From positions 1 through 64,000 of the forward strand of contig NZ_JAGQCJ010000001.1 in assembly GCF_024346135.1 (NCBI RefSeq): a stretch of 64,000 nucleotides of DNA. The letters are read 5' to 3'. The notes under the pieces are model-generated. The model saw only the letters and a program-made list of their open reading frames with translations, made no database searches and was not told where the DNA came from. The stretch is from Cyanobium sp. CH-040. GTDB lineage: Bacteria; Cyanobacteriota; Cyanobacteriia; PCC-6307; Cyanobiaceae. Both the position numbers and the translations under genes were made by a program. Below, in pieces: positions 1-7,691 of this stretch. The stretch's first letter is position 1, and every line of letters starts with the position of its first letter.

Positions 1-399
1 AAACGCTGCAGCGCCGACGATATTGGGGGGGAAGCCCCCTGAGAAAATAGGACGATGCCAGGATAAACCTCCACATCATTGCCACTCCATCCAGCAAGGA
101 CGCGCTGAGCGCTGCCGCAGCACAGGCGGCGCGGCAGTGCGTTCATGCGGTGTGAGAGCAGCTGATCTTGAGAGGCCAGCGCACCAGTCCCTACGGGAAG
201 CTTGTGACCCTGCGCGCAGCTGTGGAAGCCGTGGGCGGCACGGGATGTTGCCGGTTGCCGGGGCGCTGCAAGCAGTCTTGAGACCTGAGGAGGCCTGTTC
301 ATGTCGCCTTGGGCAACCTTGAACGCTGCGGGCCGTTGTGCGATTCCTGAGGCAGTGGCGGGTCGGTGGCTAAGGCTTGAAGATCCGGGTTCAATCGTC
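1..399. other. Gene-free left edge, no gene recognised
   Basis: No reading frame here has a recognisable product on either strand, and G+C looks lower than in neighbouring genes. A short G5/C5 hairpin lies at 25-39 (loop GGAAG) without a following U tract. The segment 278-403 can close with a 7-bp stem (TTGAGAC with GTCTCAG) and holds smaller pairings, so an unrecognised structured RNA is possible. The signatures of tmRNA, 6S RNA, RNase P RNA or a tRNA could not be confirmed. Confidence 0.5.
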
Positions 400-1185
400 T
401 CAGCCCCAAGTCTCTGAGGATGAGAACGACACCTCATCAAAACTTGTGATGGCTGTGAATTCCTGAGGATCGCGTTGTGGATTGCCCTCCCGATCGCTGA
501 ACAGGACAGCCATCCCAGCGGCTTGGGCTGCCCGGCATTCAGCTGCGGAGTCGCTGACGAAGAGCACCTCCCGAGGTTCTGCTTTCAGTGCGCTGGCAAT
601 CGTGCTGTAGCTGCTGCTGCTCTGTTTTGGGCCTGTGCGCGTATCGAACCAGTGCTGGAACAGACCGCGCAAGTCGCCTGCCCTGCTGTGTTGATAGAGC
701 AGCTGCTGTGCTGTCACCGAGCCAGAGGAATACACGGACAGCCCAAGGCCTTGTTGTCGCCAACCCCTGAGATTTTCGGCCACATCGTCAAACAGCGGTG
801 CCACCAGCTCGCCTGAGTCGTAGCCCGCCCGCCACACCAGACCCTGCAGTTCCTTGAGAGGGGGCAGCTTGCGGTCCTGCTCGATCAGCCAGCGCAGGTA
901 GGCGGCCGAGTCGAGCGGGTTCCGCTCCAGCAAAGCCTTGGCCTCCGGATCCGGATCCTGCCGCCAGGCCTCGTGCACCGCCTCCAGCAACCGGCGCACC
1001 TCCTCACGCGCCGGTGCCTCCCGTGCCAGAAACTCGCCCATGGCCCGCGAGGCATACGGAAAGAGGGTGCCGGCCACGAAACTCACCGGACAGGTGGTGC
1101 CTTCGATGTCGAGCAGCACCTGACGGATACCGCTGACCATGACACCGGCTTGGGTGCGTTGCAGGCGGGCAGGATCGCAGGACAT
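400..1185 (-). CDS. mtnC: Enolase-phosphatase E1 (methionine salvage)
   Basis: MtnC converts 2,3-diketo-5-methylthiopentyl-1-phosphate, by enolisation and dephosphorylation, to the acireductone used by MtnD (encoded at 11042-11653). The HAD-superfamily motifs are visible: motif I DIEGT with Asp26 and Glu28, motif II SSGS, the lysine of TGPKQSSSSY and motif IV FVSDS. Length 261 residues is a little long for the family; an internal ATG at 1140 would start the protein right before the first beta strand, as in relatives, so either start is possible. The upstream start lies 6 bases after the mtnB stop, which fits an operon mutM-mtnB-mtnC. The product is cytoplasmic. Identification is firm; only the start is open. 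Confidence 0.93.
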   Translation of the reverse strand: MSCDPARLQRTQAGVMVSGIRQVLLDIEGTTCPVSFVAGTLFPYASRAMGEFLAREAPAREEVRRLLEAVHEAWRQDPDPEAKALLERNPLDSAAYLRWLIEQDRKLPPLKELQGLVWRAGYDSGELVAPLFDDVAENLRGWRQQGLGLSVYSSGSVTAQQLLYQHSRAGDLRGLFQHWFDTRTGPKQSSSSYSTIASALKAEPREVLFVSDSAAECRAAQAAGMAVLFSDREGNPQRDPQEFTAITSFDEVSFSSSETWG

Positions 1186-1191
1186 GGGGAT

Positions 1192-1854
1192 TCAGCGCTT
1201 CAGGGCAGCCAGGAGCAGCCGTCGCCAGTGCTGCTCCAGAAGGAACTCATGAATCTCCAGATGACGGCGGGCCATGGCCAGGTCCTTGCCCCACACGTAC
1301 AGACCGTGACCGGCGATCAGCAGGCCATGGGGTGCCCGGGCCAGGTGCGGCCTGGCCGCGTCGCTGAGGCGTCGGAGATCCTGGTCGTTCACCAGCACCG
1401 GAACCTCCACCGTCGTGGCGTGGCTGGTGATTCCCTCCAGGCCCTTGAGCATCTCCAGGTCCTCCAGGCGCAGGAGTCCCAGACCGCCGGAGTCCGATGC
1501 GGGGCGATGGTGGTGCGACAGCAACGTGCCGGCCTGGGAGTGGGTGTGGAGCACGGCACCGGCGCCCGTTTCCGTGACGATCGCCAGATGCAGCAGGGTC
1601 TCCGCGCTGGCCCGCCCCTGCCCGTGCACCACGCTGCCCTGTCCATCCACCACGATCAGCTCGCCCGGGAGGACGCGACCCTTGTCCACGCCGCTGGGGG
1701 CCATCAGCAGCTGCAGGGGCGACTTCTCCAGCACGCAGCTGAAGTTGCCGCCCGTGCCGTCACACCAGCCGCGGTGGTGGATGGCGGCCATCGTGGCGCT
1801 CAGCTCTACGGCCAGCTGCTGCTGGAGTTCGCGGGGGATCGGAGGGGCTGACAT
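1192..1854 (-). CDS. mtnB: Methylthioribulose-1-phosphate dehydratase
   Basis: MtnB is a zinc-dependent class II aldolase-family dehydratase acting one step before MtnC in methionine salvage. Visible family marks are the phosphate-binding GTGGNFS, the metal-binding HTHSQAG and the C-terminal GHGLYVWGKD followed by a conserved HLEIHEFLL helix. I chose the ATG at 1854 (220 residues): its last base is the first base of the mutM stop codon region (TGATG overlap), the usual sign of translational coupling; a longer start at 1875 adds seven residues inside mutM. mtnC follows closely. Salvage of methylthioadenosine from polyamine synthesis is the likely role; mtnA is not in the window. Confidence 0.93.
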   Translation of the reverse strand: MSAPPIPRELQQQLAVELSATMAAIHHRGWCDGTGGNFSCVLEKSPLQLLMAPSGVDKGRVLPGELIVVDGQGSVVHGQGRASAETLLHLAIVTETGAGAVLHTHSQAGTLLSHHHRPASDSGGLGLLRLEDLEMLKGLEGITSHATTVEVPVLVNDQDLRRLSDAARPHLARAPHGLLIAGHGLYVWGKDLAMARRHLEIHEFLLEQHWRRLLLAALKR

Positions 1855-2699
1855 CAGTGCTGGCAGCGGGGGCACCAGTGGCTGCTGCGTCCCCCCAGCT
1901 TCTCGCGGCGGATGGCTGTGCCGCAGGTGCGGCAGGGCTGACCGCCACGCCGGTACACCAGGGCCACCCCGCCGTAGTTGCCGTTGGTGCCGGTGAGATC
2001 GCGGAAGTCGCTGAAGGTGGTGCCTCCGGCACCGATGCTGATCTCCAGAACGCGCACGAGGGCCTCGTGCAGGGTCTCGAGCCGCGCCAGGCTCAGCCGG
2101 CCGCTGGGTGTGTGCGGGCGGATGCCGGCGCTGAACAGCGCCTCATCGGCATAGATGTTGCCCACCCCGGCCACCAGGGACTGATCCAGGAGCGCAGCCT
2201 TGATCGGCCGCCTTGAGCCGCTCAGCCGCTGCTGCAGATAGCCGGCTGTGAACGCCGCGCCGAACGGTTCAGGACCGAGGCGCTGCAGCCCGGTGATCAC
2301 CGCTTCAGCGGGGATCTGCGGCGGCACCCACCACATCTGACCGAAGCTGCGGGTGTCCACGAAACGCAGTTCCTCGTCGCGCTGGCTCCAGATCCGCACC
2401 CGGGTGTGACCGCACGGAGGTCGTTGCTCGCGCAGCCAGAGGAACTGGCCGGTCATGCGCAGGTGCACGCCCCAGATCCCGGCAGTATCACCATCCTGCT
2501 GGAGATCACCCAGCAGGTACTTCCCCCGCCGTTGCCAGCCGGTGACGCAGGAGCCCTGCAGAGCGGCTGCAAAGGCGCCAGGCTCCGACGGACTGGCGAT
2601 GGCCCGCTCCCGCAGCACCTCGACGCGCGCCACCTGGAAGCCATGGGTGTGCTGCTCCAGACCGCGACGCACGGTTTCGACCTCGGGGAGCTCCGGCAC
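1854..2699 (-). CDS. mutM: Formamidopyrimidine-DNA glycosylase (Fpg)
   Basis: Base-excision repair enzyme that removes 8-oxoguanine and other oxidised purines and nicks at the abasic site. The mature N-terminus PELPEVETVRRGL carries the catalytic Pro2 and Glu3; the helix-two-turn-helix region contains LLDQSLVAGVGNIYADEAL; the protein ends with a CxxC-x16-CxxC zinc finger (CRTCG ... CPRCQ). Length 281 is normal. It lies downstream of psaE, separated by a strong hairpin at 2736-2774, and overlaps mtnB by one base. Oxidative-lesion repair beside a photosystem gene is a common picocyanobacterial arrangement. Confidence 0.97.
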   Translation of the reverse strand: MPELPEVETVRRGLEQHTHGFQVARVEVLRERAIASPSEPGAFAAALQGSCVTGWQRRGKYLLGDLQQDGDTAGIWGVHLRMTGQFLWLREQRPPCGHTRVRIWSQRDEELRFVDTRSFGQMWWVPPQIPAEAVITGLQRLGPEPFGAAFTAGYLQQRLSGSRRPIKAALLDQSLVAGVGNIYADEALFSAGIRPHTPSGRLSLARLETLHEALVRVLEISIGAGGTTFSDFRDLTGTNGNYGGVALVYRRGGQPCRTCGTAIRREKLGGRSSHWCPRCQH

Positions 2700-2735
2700 G
2701 GCGTCGCGGCAGCGATGCAGCCGCTCAGCGTGTCA

Positions 2736-2774
2736 CAGCCCCGGCCGGCGCACTCGGGACGCCGGCCGGGGCTG
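2736..2774 (-). terminator. Perfect 15-bp hairpin between psaE and mutM
   Basis: Bases 2736-2750 are the exact reverse complement of 2760-2774, with a 9-base loop. It sits about 60 bases beyond the psaE stop codon, so it probably ends or stabilises the short abundant psaE transcript. No U tract follows on the minus strand, so it may act as an mRNA-stabilising 3' end rather than as a classic intrinsic terminator. Confidence 0.65.
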
Positions 2775-2830
2775 CTTCGGGCTGGAGGCCCAGATCTGCG
2801 GCCGGGGTAAGGGAAGGGCCAGAGATCGGC

Positions 2831-3040
2831 TCAGGCCTTCTCCAGCTCGCTCTCGGCGAAGTTGTTGGTGTTGATGCCGCCTTCGGAGCCGCTGTAGCCG
2901 CTGTAGTTCACCTTCTCGAAGCGAACCACCACGGGGTAGCGGATGCCGGAGGTGTCCACCGACGCCACGGTGCCGACTTCGTTGAACCAGTAGGACTCGG
3001 GGCGCTTGATGCGCACCTTGTCGCCGCGGGAAATGGCCAT
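2831..3040 (-). CDS. psaE: Photosystem I subunit IV (PsaE)
   Basis: PsaE is a small stromal/cytoplasmic-side SH3-like subunit of photosystem I that helps dock ferredoxin and supports cyclic electron flow. The sequence starts [18 protein letters not shown] and contains VGTVASVD and [13 protein letters not shown], the typical five-stranded barrel. The start at 3040 gives 69 residues, the usual size; a longer in-frame start at 3112 adds a non-conserved extension and is rejected. It is divergent from the gene at 3198, leaving about 157 bases for promoters. Confidence 0.96.
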   Translation of the reverse strand: MAISRGDKVRIKRPESYWFNEVGTVASVDTSGIRYPVVVRFEKVNYSGYSGSEGGINTNNFAESELEKA

Positions 3041-3197
3041 CGCTGCGGTGAGGGTGGAGGCTGCCAGAGGGAAGATACCCGCGCTCGCCGGGGGCGCCGG
3101 GACCGACGTCACGTTTCGTCGTCCAAGCCGTCATCGCAGCCCGCGGCCCGCGTGGGAGCATCGGCCCCTGTGCCTCGCCCCTGTGCCCGCATCCTCC

Positions 3198-4235
3198 ATG
3201 GCTCTGGACGCGCCCGAGGCTCCGGTTTTCAGCCTCGACCTGCCTGACCCCGACAGTGACGCCATCAGCACGATGGAGTTCCTGGCCCGGCTGGAGCAGG
3301 CCTGGGCCGTGTGCGACCGCTTCGACCTGCACACCGAGATCTGGCGGGGACGGATCCTGCGGGCCGTGCGCGACCGCGAGAAGCGCGGCGGCGAGGGACG
3401 CGGCACCGGGTTTCTGCAGTGGCTGCGCGAGCGTGAGATCAGCAAGACCCGCGCCTACACCCTGATCCAGCTGGCCGAGTCGGCCGACCGGATGCTGGCC
3501 GAGGGGGTGCTGGAGGAGGCAAGCGTCAACCAGTTCTCCAAGCGGGCCTTTCTGGAGACCGCCGAGGCCGATCCCGAAGTGCAGCTGATGATCTCCGAGG
3601 CCGCCAACGACGGCCAGCAGATCACCCGCAAGCAGGTGCGGCGCCTGGCGGACGAGTTCACGGCGGCCACCAGTCCGCTGCTGCCTGAGGAGGTGCGCCA
3701 GCGCACGGCGGAGAACCTCCTGCCGCCGCGGGCGGTGGCGCCGCTGGTGAAGGAGCTGGCCAAGCTGCCCGAGGAGCAGCAGGACGATCTGCGACGGGTG
3801 CTGCGCGAGGAGCCGGAACTCGTGCGGGTGCGGGAGGTGACCAGCACGGCCCGCTGGCTGAGCAAGGCGGCCGAGGCCGCGCTGGCGGTGCGGGCGTTTC
3901 AGCAGGGGGAGCTGGATTTCGAGAAGGCCCTGCAGGAGGCCCAGCGGCTTGATTCCCTGGGGCTGCTGGCCGATGCCGTGGGCCAGGCCCAGGCCCTGGA
4001 GGCCGCCGTGCTCAAGCTGCACACCAGCTGGCGGCGCCTGAACGGCCTGCAGGAACGGCTCTGGGTGGAGAGCGGTAGCAGTACGCCCCATCTGCGCGAG
4101 CTGCTCACGGCCCTGCAATCCCTGAGCGGCAGCACCCTGCGGGTGTCGCTGGGGGAGCTGGCGGGCGGCAAGCGGGTGCGGCTGCAGCTGGTGGAGGAGT
4201 CGCCGGATCAGCTCGAACCACCGGTTCTGCCCTGA
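3198..4235 (+). CDS. Conserved picocyanobacterial protein, function unknown
   Basis: 345 residues, mostly charged and predicted helical. An N-terminal segment (about 15-110) with FDLHTEIWRGRILRAVRDRE, GTGFLQWLRER and SKTRAYTLIQLAE looks like a helical DNA-binding or ParB/KorB-like region: a methyl-free HTH in which KTRAYTLIQLAESAD would be the recognition part. The rest is long amphipathic helices without a known catalytic motif. Start chosen at the ATG before MALDAPEAPV; upstream in-frame codons run back into psaE and are not conserved in style. It stands between psaE and recQ. No function should be assigned beyond possible nucleic-acid binding. Confidence 0.75.
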   Translation: MALDAPEAPVFSLDLPDPDSDAISTMEFLARLEQAWAVCDRFDLHTEIWRGRILRAVRDREKRGGEGRGTGFLQWLREREISKTRAYTLIQLAESADRMLAEGVLEEASVNQFSKRAFLETAEADPEVQLMISEAANDGQQITRKQVRRLADEFTAATSPLLPEEVRQRTAENLLPPRAVAPLVKELAKLPEEQQDDLRRVLREEPELVRVREVTSTARWLSKAAEAALAVRAFQQGELDFEKALQEAQRLDSLGLLADAVGQAQALEAAVLKLHTSWRRLNGLQERLWVESGSSTPHLRELLTALQSLSGSTLRVSLGELAGGKRVRLQLVEESPDQLEPPVLP

Positions 4236-4286
4236 TCGCGCTGGCACCTGTCGCCGGCATCGGTATCCTTCCGGCGGTTCCTGCAG

Positions 4287-5798
4287 GTGGCGTTGCCTGA
4301 TCTTCTCGAGCAGGCCCTGCGGCGCCATTTCGGGTGGGACGGATTCCGGCCAGGCCAGCGTCCGGTGGTGGAAGCCCTCCTGGAGGGGCGCGACTGCCTG
4401 GCGGTGCTGCCCACCGGCGCCGGCAAATCCCTGTGCTTCCAGCTGCCGGCCCTGGTGCGCGAGGGGCTGGTGCTGGTGGTCTCCCCCCTGGTGGCGCTCA
4501 TGCAGGACCAGGTGGAGCAGCTGCAGCGCCGTGGCATCGCGGCGGCATGCCTGCACGGCGGGCTGGAGAACGGGGAGCGGCTGCAGCTGTTGCGGCGCAT
4601 CCGTGAGCGCCGGTTGAGGCTGCTCTATCTGGCTCCGGAGCGGCTGCAGGTGGAGTCGACCCGCCAGCTGCTCGACGACCTGCTGGCGGAGGGAGGCCTG
4701 GTGGCCCTGGCGGTGGATGAGGCCCACTGCATCAGCGCCTGGGGCCACGACTTCCGCCCGGACTACCGCCGGCTGGGCCAGCTGCGGCGCCTCTGCCCGG
4801 GAGTGCCGCTGGTGGCCCTGAGCGCCACGGCCGCGCCACGGGTGCGGGCCGACATCATCCGTCTGCTCGAGCTGCGCCGCCCCCTGATCCAGGTGCGTTC
4901 CGCCCGCCGCAGCAACCTGCACTACGCCATGCGCCGGCGTCCTGCCGATCCCCTGCCGCAGGTGCTGGAGGCCATCTCCGGGGCCCGGGGAGCGGTGCTG
5001 GTCTATGCCCGTGCCCGCCGTTCGGTGGAGCAGTGGGCCGCCCGGCTGCAGGCCGCCGGTGTGGACGCGCTGCCGTACCACGCCGGCCTGGATCCCGGCC
5101 GGCGGCGGCAGGCCCTGGCTCACTTTCAGGAGCAGCCCCGGCCGGTGCTGGTGGCCACTGTGGCCTTCGGCATGGGGGTCGACCGCCCCGATGTGGGTCT
5201 GGTGCTGCACCTTGACCTGCCGGCCACCGCCGAGGGCTATCTGCAGGAGTCGGGCCGGGCCGGCCGCGATGGTGGCCCCGCCCGTTGCCTGGTGCTGTTC
5301 GATCCGGCTGACCGCACCAGCCTGGGCTGGGCGATCCGTGCCGCCGGAGGGGACGGCGCTGAGGCTGGGCCCGATGGCGAACGGCAGCGGCTGGAGCTGG
5401 CTCAGCGGCAGCTGCGGCGCATCGAGGCGGTGGCGGAGGGCGAGGGCTGCCGCGAGCAGGCCCTGCTGCTGACGGTGGGCGAGCTGGTGCCGCCCTGCGG
5501 TCGCTGTGATCGCTGCGAGGAGCGCCGCAGCGGCTCCCTGCGGCAACGGGACTGGTCCCAGCAGGCGGCCCAGCTGCTGGCGCTGCTGGGGGAGCAGCGG
5601 GGCAGGGCCCTGCGCAGCCTGGTGGAGGAGCTGGCGGACCGTGGGGGCCGGGACGAGGACCGCTGGGCCTGGCTGGCGCGCCGGCTGGTGGAGGAGGAGC
5701 TGATCAGCGAGAGCGATGACGGCGCCCAGCGCCTCTACCTGAAACCGACGGGCCGGCAGTATCTGCGCGAGCCCTGGCCGCTGCGCTGGGCGGCCTGA
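4287..5798 (+). CDS. recQ: RecQ-family ATP-dependent DNA helicase
   Basis: 3'-5' DNA helicase of superfamily 2, acting in recombination and fork repair. Seen: Walker A LPTGAGKS (about residues 41-48), DEAH box (about 145), SATAAPRVRAD motif III, and motif VI QESGRAGRDG. A shortened zinc-binding RecQ-C region follows (REQALL ... CGRCDRCEE) and then a winged-helix-like tail. At 503 residues it lacks the HRDC domain of longer RecQ proteins. Translation starts with GTG at 4287, giving the standard FGWDGFRPGQ motif 0 near the N-terminus. It is convergent with the LysM gene, with 57 bases between the stops. Confidence 0.93.
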   Translation: MALPDLLEQALRRHFGWDGFRPGQRPVVEALLEGRDCLAVLPTGAGKSLCFQLPALVREGLVLVVSPLVALMQDQVEQLQRRGIAAACLHGGLENGERLQLLRRIRERRLRLLYLAPERLQVESTRQLLDDLLAEGGLVALAVDEAHCISAWGHDFRPDYRRLGQLRRLCPGVPLVALSATAAPRVRADIIRLLELRRPLIQVRSARRSNLHYAMRRRPADPLPQVLEAISGARGAVLVYARARRSVEQWAARLQAAGVDALPYHAGLDPGRRRQALAHFQEQPRPVLVATVAFGMGVDRPDVGLVLHLDLPATAEGYLQESGRAGRDGGPARCLVLFDPADRTSLGWAIRAAGGDGAEAGPDGERQRLELAQRQLRRIEAVAEGEGCREQALLLTVGELVPPCGRCDRCEERRSGSLRQRDWSQQAAQLLALLGEQRGRALRSLVEELADRGGRDEDRWAWLARRLVEEELISESDDGAQRLYLKPTGRQYLREPWPLRWAA

Positions 5799-5855
5799 GC
5801 CGAGCGGCCAGGGTCGGCAGCGCTGTCCCAGCTGTTCTGTTTCAGCAGCCCTGTC

Positions 5856-7604
5856 TCAGCTGCCCTTCTCCTTGCAGATGTCCTGCACCAGCTTCTTCTC
5901 GAAGTCCTGGCCCGGAGTTTCCCAGCTGTTCCACTGGCCCGCCGGCGTCGTGGTGTTGAGTTTGCGGGCCGTGCAGTTCACCGCCAGGTAACGGGCCTTG
6001 CCATCGCTGTTCAGGCTGGGGGCGACGTAGCTCCCTCCCATCGACTGCCAGTTGGCCCAGTCGATCTGCAGCGGGCCGTAGCTGCGCCAGTCGCCGCCGC
6101 TCGATGGGGCGCGGGTGGTGGAGCGGGCGGCAATGGCGGCTGGTCCTGCCGCAGCAGCCTGGGCCGGGCTCTTCGCCGGGGTGCTGCCCCGGGGGGTCGC
6201 GGCGGAGCTCGTGGCAGAGGGCACCGCTCCTGGCTGAGTGGGTGTCAGCCCGCCGGTGGCGGCGGCTATCCGGCTGGCCGACCCGGCTGGGCTGCGCACA
6301 CTGGTGGTCTGCACTGCCGCCGGCTGCAGGCGCGCCTGGGCCTGGGGCCGGGTGCGGGCCTCGGGGCTGGCGGTCGGGGCGGCGGCTGTGGAGCCGGCTG
6401 AAGCCGCCGGTGCAGCGACCGTGGCCTTCGCTGCCGTGGCTGTGCTGGCTGTGTTGGATCGACTGGGTGTGCCGGCTGTAGCGGCCGTGGCGCCTGCTCT
6501 GACCGGGCTCGTCGTGGTGGTGCTCGCCGGAGCGGGCTCTGTTCGGCCGGCGGTTGGCGCCGACTGAGGCGTGGGCGCGGCTGCCGCTGGCCGGCTGCCG
6601 GCAGCCGGAGTGGATTCGCTCCTGCTCTGGGCCTGGACTTGCGCCTGGACCTGGGGTTGGGGTTGAGCCTGCGGTTGCTGAGCGGGCGCGGGAGCCGGGC
6701 GCGGCGCAGGCTGGGCGACCTGCTGGGGAGCGGGCTGGGCGGAGGCCTGGGGTTTGGCGGCCTGCGGAGATGGCGCCGGGCGGGGTGCTGCGGCGGGGGG
6801 GGTGCCGCGCAGCTGCAGACGCGTGCCCGACAGCAGTCGATCGGGATCCTCGATGCGGTTCAGGGCCACGAGCCGCTCCACCGTGGTCCCGTACCGCTCG
6901 GCGATCACAGAGAGGCTCTCCCCGCTCTGCACCACGTGCTGGCGCGCATTGCGGTCCGGCGCGGCGGGTGGCGCGGTGGCGCCGGCCGGTCTGGAGGTCT
7001 GGGGTCTGGGCGACACGGGCACCTGCAGCCGGGTGCCGCTCATCACCAGATCGGGGTTCCGGAGCCCGTTCAGCTGGATCAGGCGGTCCGTGCTGGTGTT
7101 GAACCGCGTCGCGATGTCCGAGAGGGTCTCGCCGCTCTTGACGGTGTAGGGCGCGGTGGGCTGGGTGCTGCGGGCCGCCGGGGCAGGCCCGCGCCCACCA
7201 CTGCCGGGAATGATGAGACGCTGGCCGGCCACCACCAGGTCGGGATCGCTGATGCCGTTGGCCTGCATCAGGCGCGACACGCTGATGCCATGGCGGGCAG
7301 CGATGTCCGAGAGGGTGTCGCCGGCCTGTACCGTCACGCTCCCCCCGCTGCCGGCAGAGCCGCCGCCGCCACGGCTTCCGCCACCGGGGATGGTGAGGCG
7401 CTGTCCCACCACCACCAGGTCGGGGTCGCTGATGCCATTGGCCTGCATCAGGCGCGACACGCTGATGCCATGGCGCGCAGCGATGTCCGAGAGCGTGTCG
7501 CCTTCCCTGACCACCACCACCGCCTGAGCCCTGGCCGGTGTGGGGAGGAGCGTGGGCCCGGGCAGGGCCAGGGCCAGGGCCAGGGCAGCAAGGGTGCGGC
7601 GCAT
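5856..7604 (-). CDS. Secreted protein with four LysM domains
   Basis: 582 residues with a clear signal peptide (MRRTLAALALALALPG ... ending near ARA at residue 26). Four LysM peptidoglycan-binding domains follow at about 29-72, 88-135, 152-198 and 223-268, each with the GDTLSDIA or GESLSVIA start and xGxRL end. A long Pro/Ala/Gln/Thr-rich linker (about 270-500) leads to a C-terminal domain (about 503-582) rich in Trp (GGDWRSYGPLQIDWANWQ) that I do not recognise as a hydrolase. Likely anchored in the periplasmic cell wall; a role in cell-wall remodelling is inference. LysM1 and LysM2 are nearly identical at DNA level. Confidence 0.88.
   Translation of the reverse strand: MRRTLAALALALALPGPTLLPTPARAQAVVVVREGDTLSDIAARHGISVSRLMQANGISDPDLVVVGQRLTIPGGGSRGGGGSAGSGGSVTVQAGDTLSDIAARHGISVSRLMQANGISDPDLVVAGQRLIIPGSGGRGPAPAARSTQPTAPYTVKSGETLSDIATRFNTSTDRLIQLNGLRNPDLVMSGTRLQVPVSPRPQTSRPAGATAPPAAPDRNARQHVVQSGESLSVIAERYGTTVERLVALNRIEDPDRLLSGTRLQLRGTPPAAAPRPAPSPQAAKPQASAQPAPQQVAQPAPRPAPAPAQQPQAQPQPQVQAQVQAQSRSESTPAAGSRPAAAAPTPQSAPTAGRTEPAPASTTTTSPVRAGATAATAGTPSRSNTASTATAAKATVAAPAASAGSTAAAPTASPEARTRPQAQARLQPAAVQTTSVRSPAGSASRIAAATGGLTPTQPGAVPSATSSAATPRGSTPAKSPAQAAAAGPAAIAARSTTRAPSSGGDWRSYGPLQIDWANWQSMGGSYVAPSLNSDGKARYLAVNCTARKLNTTTPAGQWNSWETPGQDFEKKLVQDICKEKGS
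7229..7502 (-). repeat. Near-identical 94-bp direct repeats (LysM1/LysM2)
   Basis: Bases 7229-7322 and 7409-7502 match at 90 of 94 positions by direct reading, offset by 180 bases. They encode the first two LysM domains, whose protein sequences are almost the same. The other two LysM domains are much more divergent, so this copy is a recent in-frame duplication or has been homogenised by gene conversion. Confidence 0.9.
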
Positions 7605-7691
7605 GGGCTCCGGGGATCACTGGTCGAACCTTAAGGGGCACTTTGCGGTCGATCCAGTGGCTCCGGAGCGAATCCGCGGGGGGGCGCGGGG

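Noticed and set aside
278-403. 6S RNA or tmRNA at the left edge
   Set aside because: Only fragments of the expected pairing and motifs are present, and no tmRNA tag peptide could be found; kept only as a weak note.
2733-5546. A 937-codon open frame on the minus strand
   Set aside because: It is antisense to the conserved gene at 3198 and to recQ; its translation is Gln/His/Arg/Gly-rich low complexity, as expected when GC-rich codons are read backwards.
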